Assembly (NCBI RefSeq): GCF_003073045.1
Contig: NC_037599.1
Location: forward strand, 5,530,247-5,594,246
Direction of reading: 5' to 3'
DNA length: 64,000 bases
DNA from: Pomacea canaliculata
Taxonomy: Eukaryota > Mollusca > Gastropoda > Architaenioglossa > Ampullariidae
The notes under the pieces are model-generated. The model saw nothing but the letters and a program-made list of their open reading frames with translations, was not told where the DNA came from and made no database searches. This document shows positions 63,942-64,000 of this stretch, piece by piece. Made by a program: the position numbers and the translations under genes. Positions within the stretch are counted from its first letter, which is position 1; every line of letters starts with the position of its first letter.

Positions 63942-64000
63942 CTGTACACACATATAACTATATCTATATGAACCCAAAGAAACGTTCGTACGTATAGTTA

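Larger units (their letters stand above)
59190..64000. repeat. Arylsulfatase tandem repeat, unit 2 (cut by window end)
   Basis: It matches unit 1 except for about 1.9 kb (59770-61670) present only here. That insert contains decayed fragments similar to 54240-54420 and a long poly-T tract, which suggests an older partial copy was caught between the two units. It carries the 3' exons of sulfatase copy 2. Confidence 0.6.

Overview
The window is animal nuclear DNA: AT-rich, with many short GT-AG introns, microsatellites, nested DNA transposons and a LINE relic. The protein families (secreted PAN/sushi/galectin lectins and arylsulfatase B paralogues) suggest a mollusc, probably a gastropod. The lineage is inference; no marker gene is present.

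From 1 to about 39.5 kb there is a plus-strand tandem array of six five-exon genes. Each encodes a signal peptide, a PAN/apple domain, a sushi (CCP) domain and a galectin domain split over three exons. Exon phases are identical in all six. Genes 1-4 form one subfamily (units of about 6.7-8.7 kb) and genes 5-6 a second (about 7.2 kb). Genes 1, 3 and 5 read through as 309, 314 and 301 residues. Genes 2, 4 and 6 are broken only by small indels, mostly in homopolymers, so they are either very young pseudogenes or assembly errors. Genes 2-4 share a TATA box and an Inr-like site exactly 33 bases apart. I know of no described family with this architecture, so this secreted-lectin cluster is the main candidate for an undescribed system; a role in immune recognition or egg fluid is inference.

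The spacers of the array are also repeated. They hold remnants of at least one further gene: possible Ig-like exons on the plus strand, and on the minus strand a transmembrane-segment exon and a C-terminal tail exon. Three elements, two hAT-like and one Tigger/pogo-like, have paralogous empty sites in the neighbouring repeat unit, so they inserted after duplication. A further hAT-like element is nested inside the pogo-like one. A lone inverted sushi-exon relic lies at 40.5 kb.

From 41 to 53 kb I see no convincing gene, only a 27-bp minisatellite, simple repeats and scattered CRE-like TGACGTCA sites. From 53 kb to the end lies a tandem duplication, with an offset of about 8 kb in its second half, of a minus-strand arylsulfatase B-like gene. 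The first copy is complete (TATA box, 5' UTR exon, six coding exons, two frameshifts). Only the last two exons of the second copy are in the window. The arylsulfatase has an unusual active-site motif, C-T-M-S-R, instead of C-x-P-x-R.
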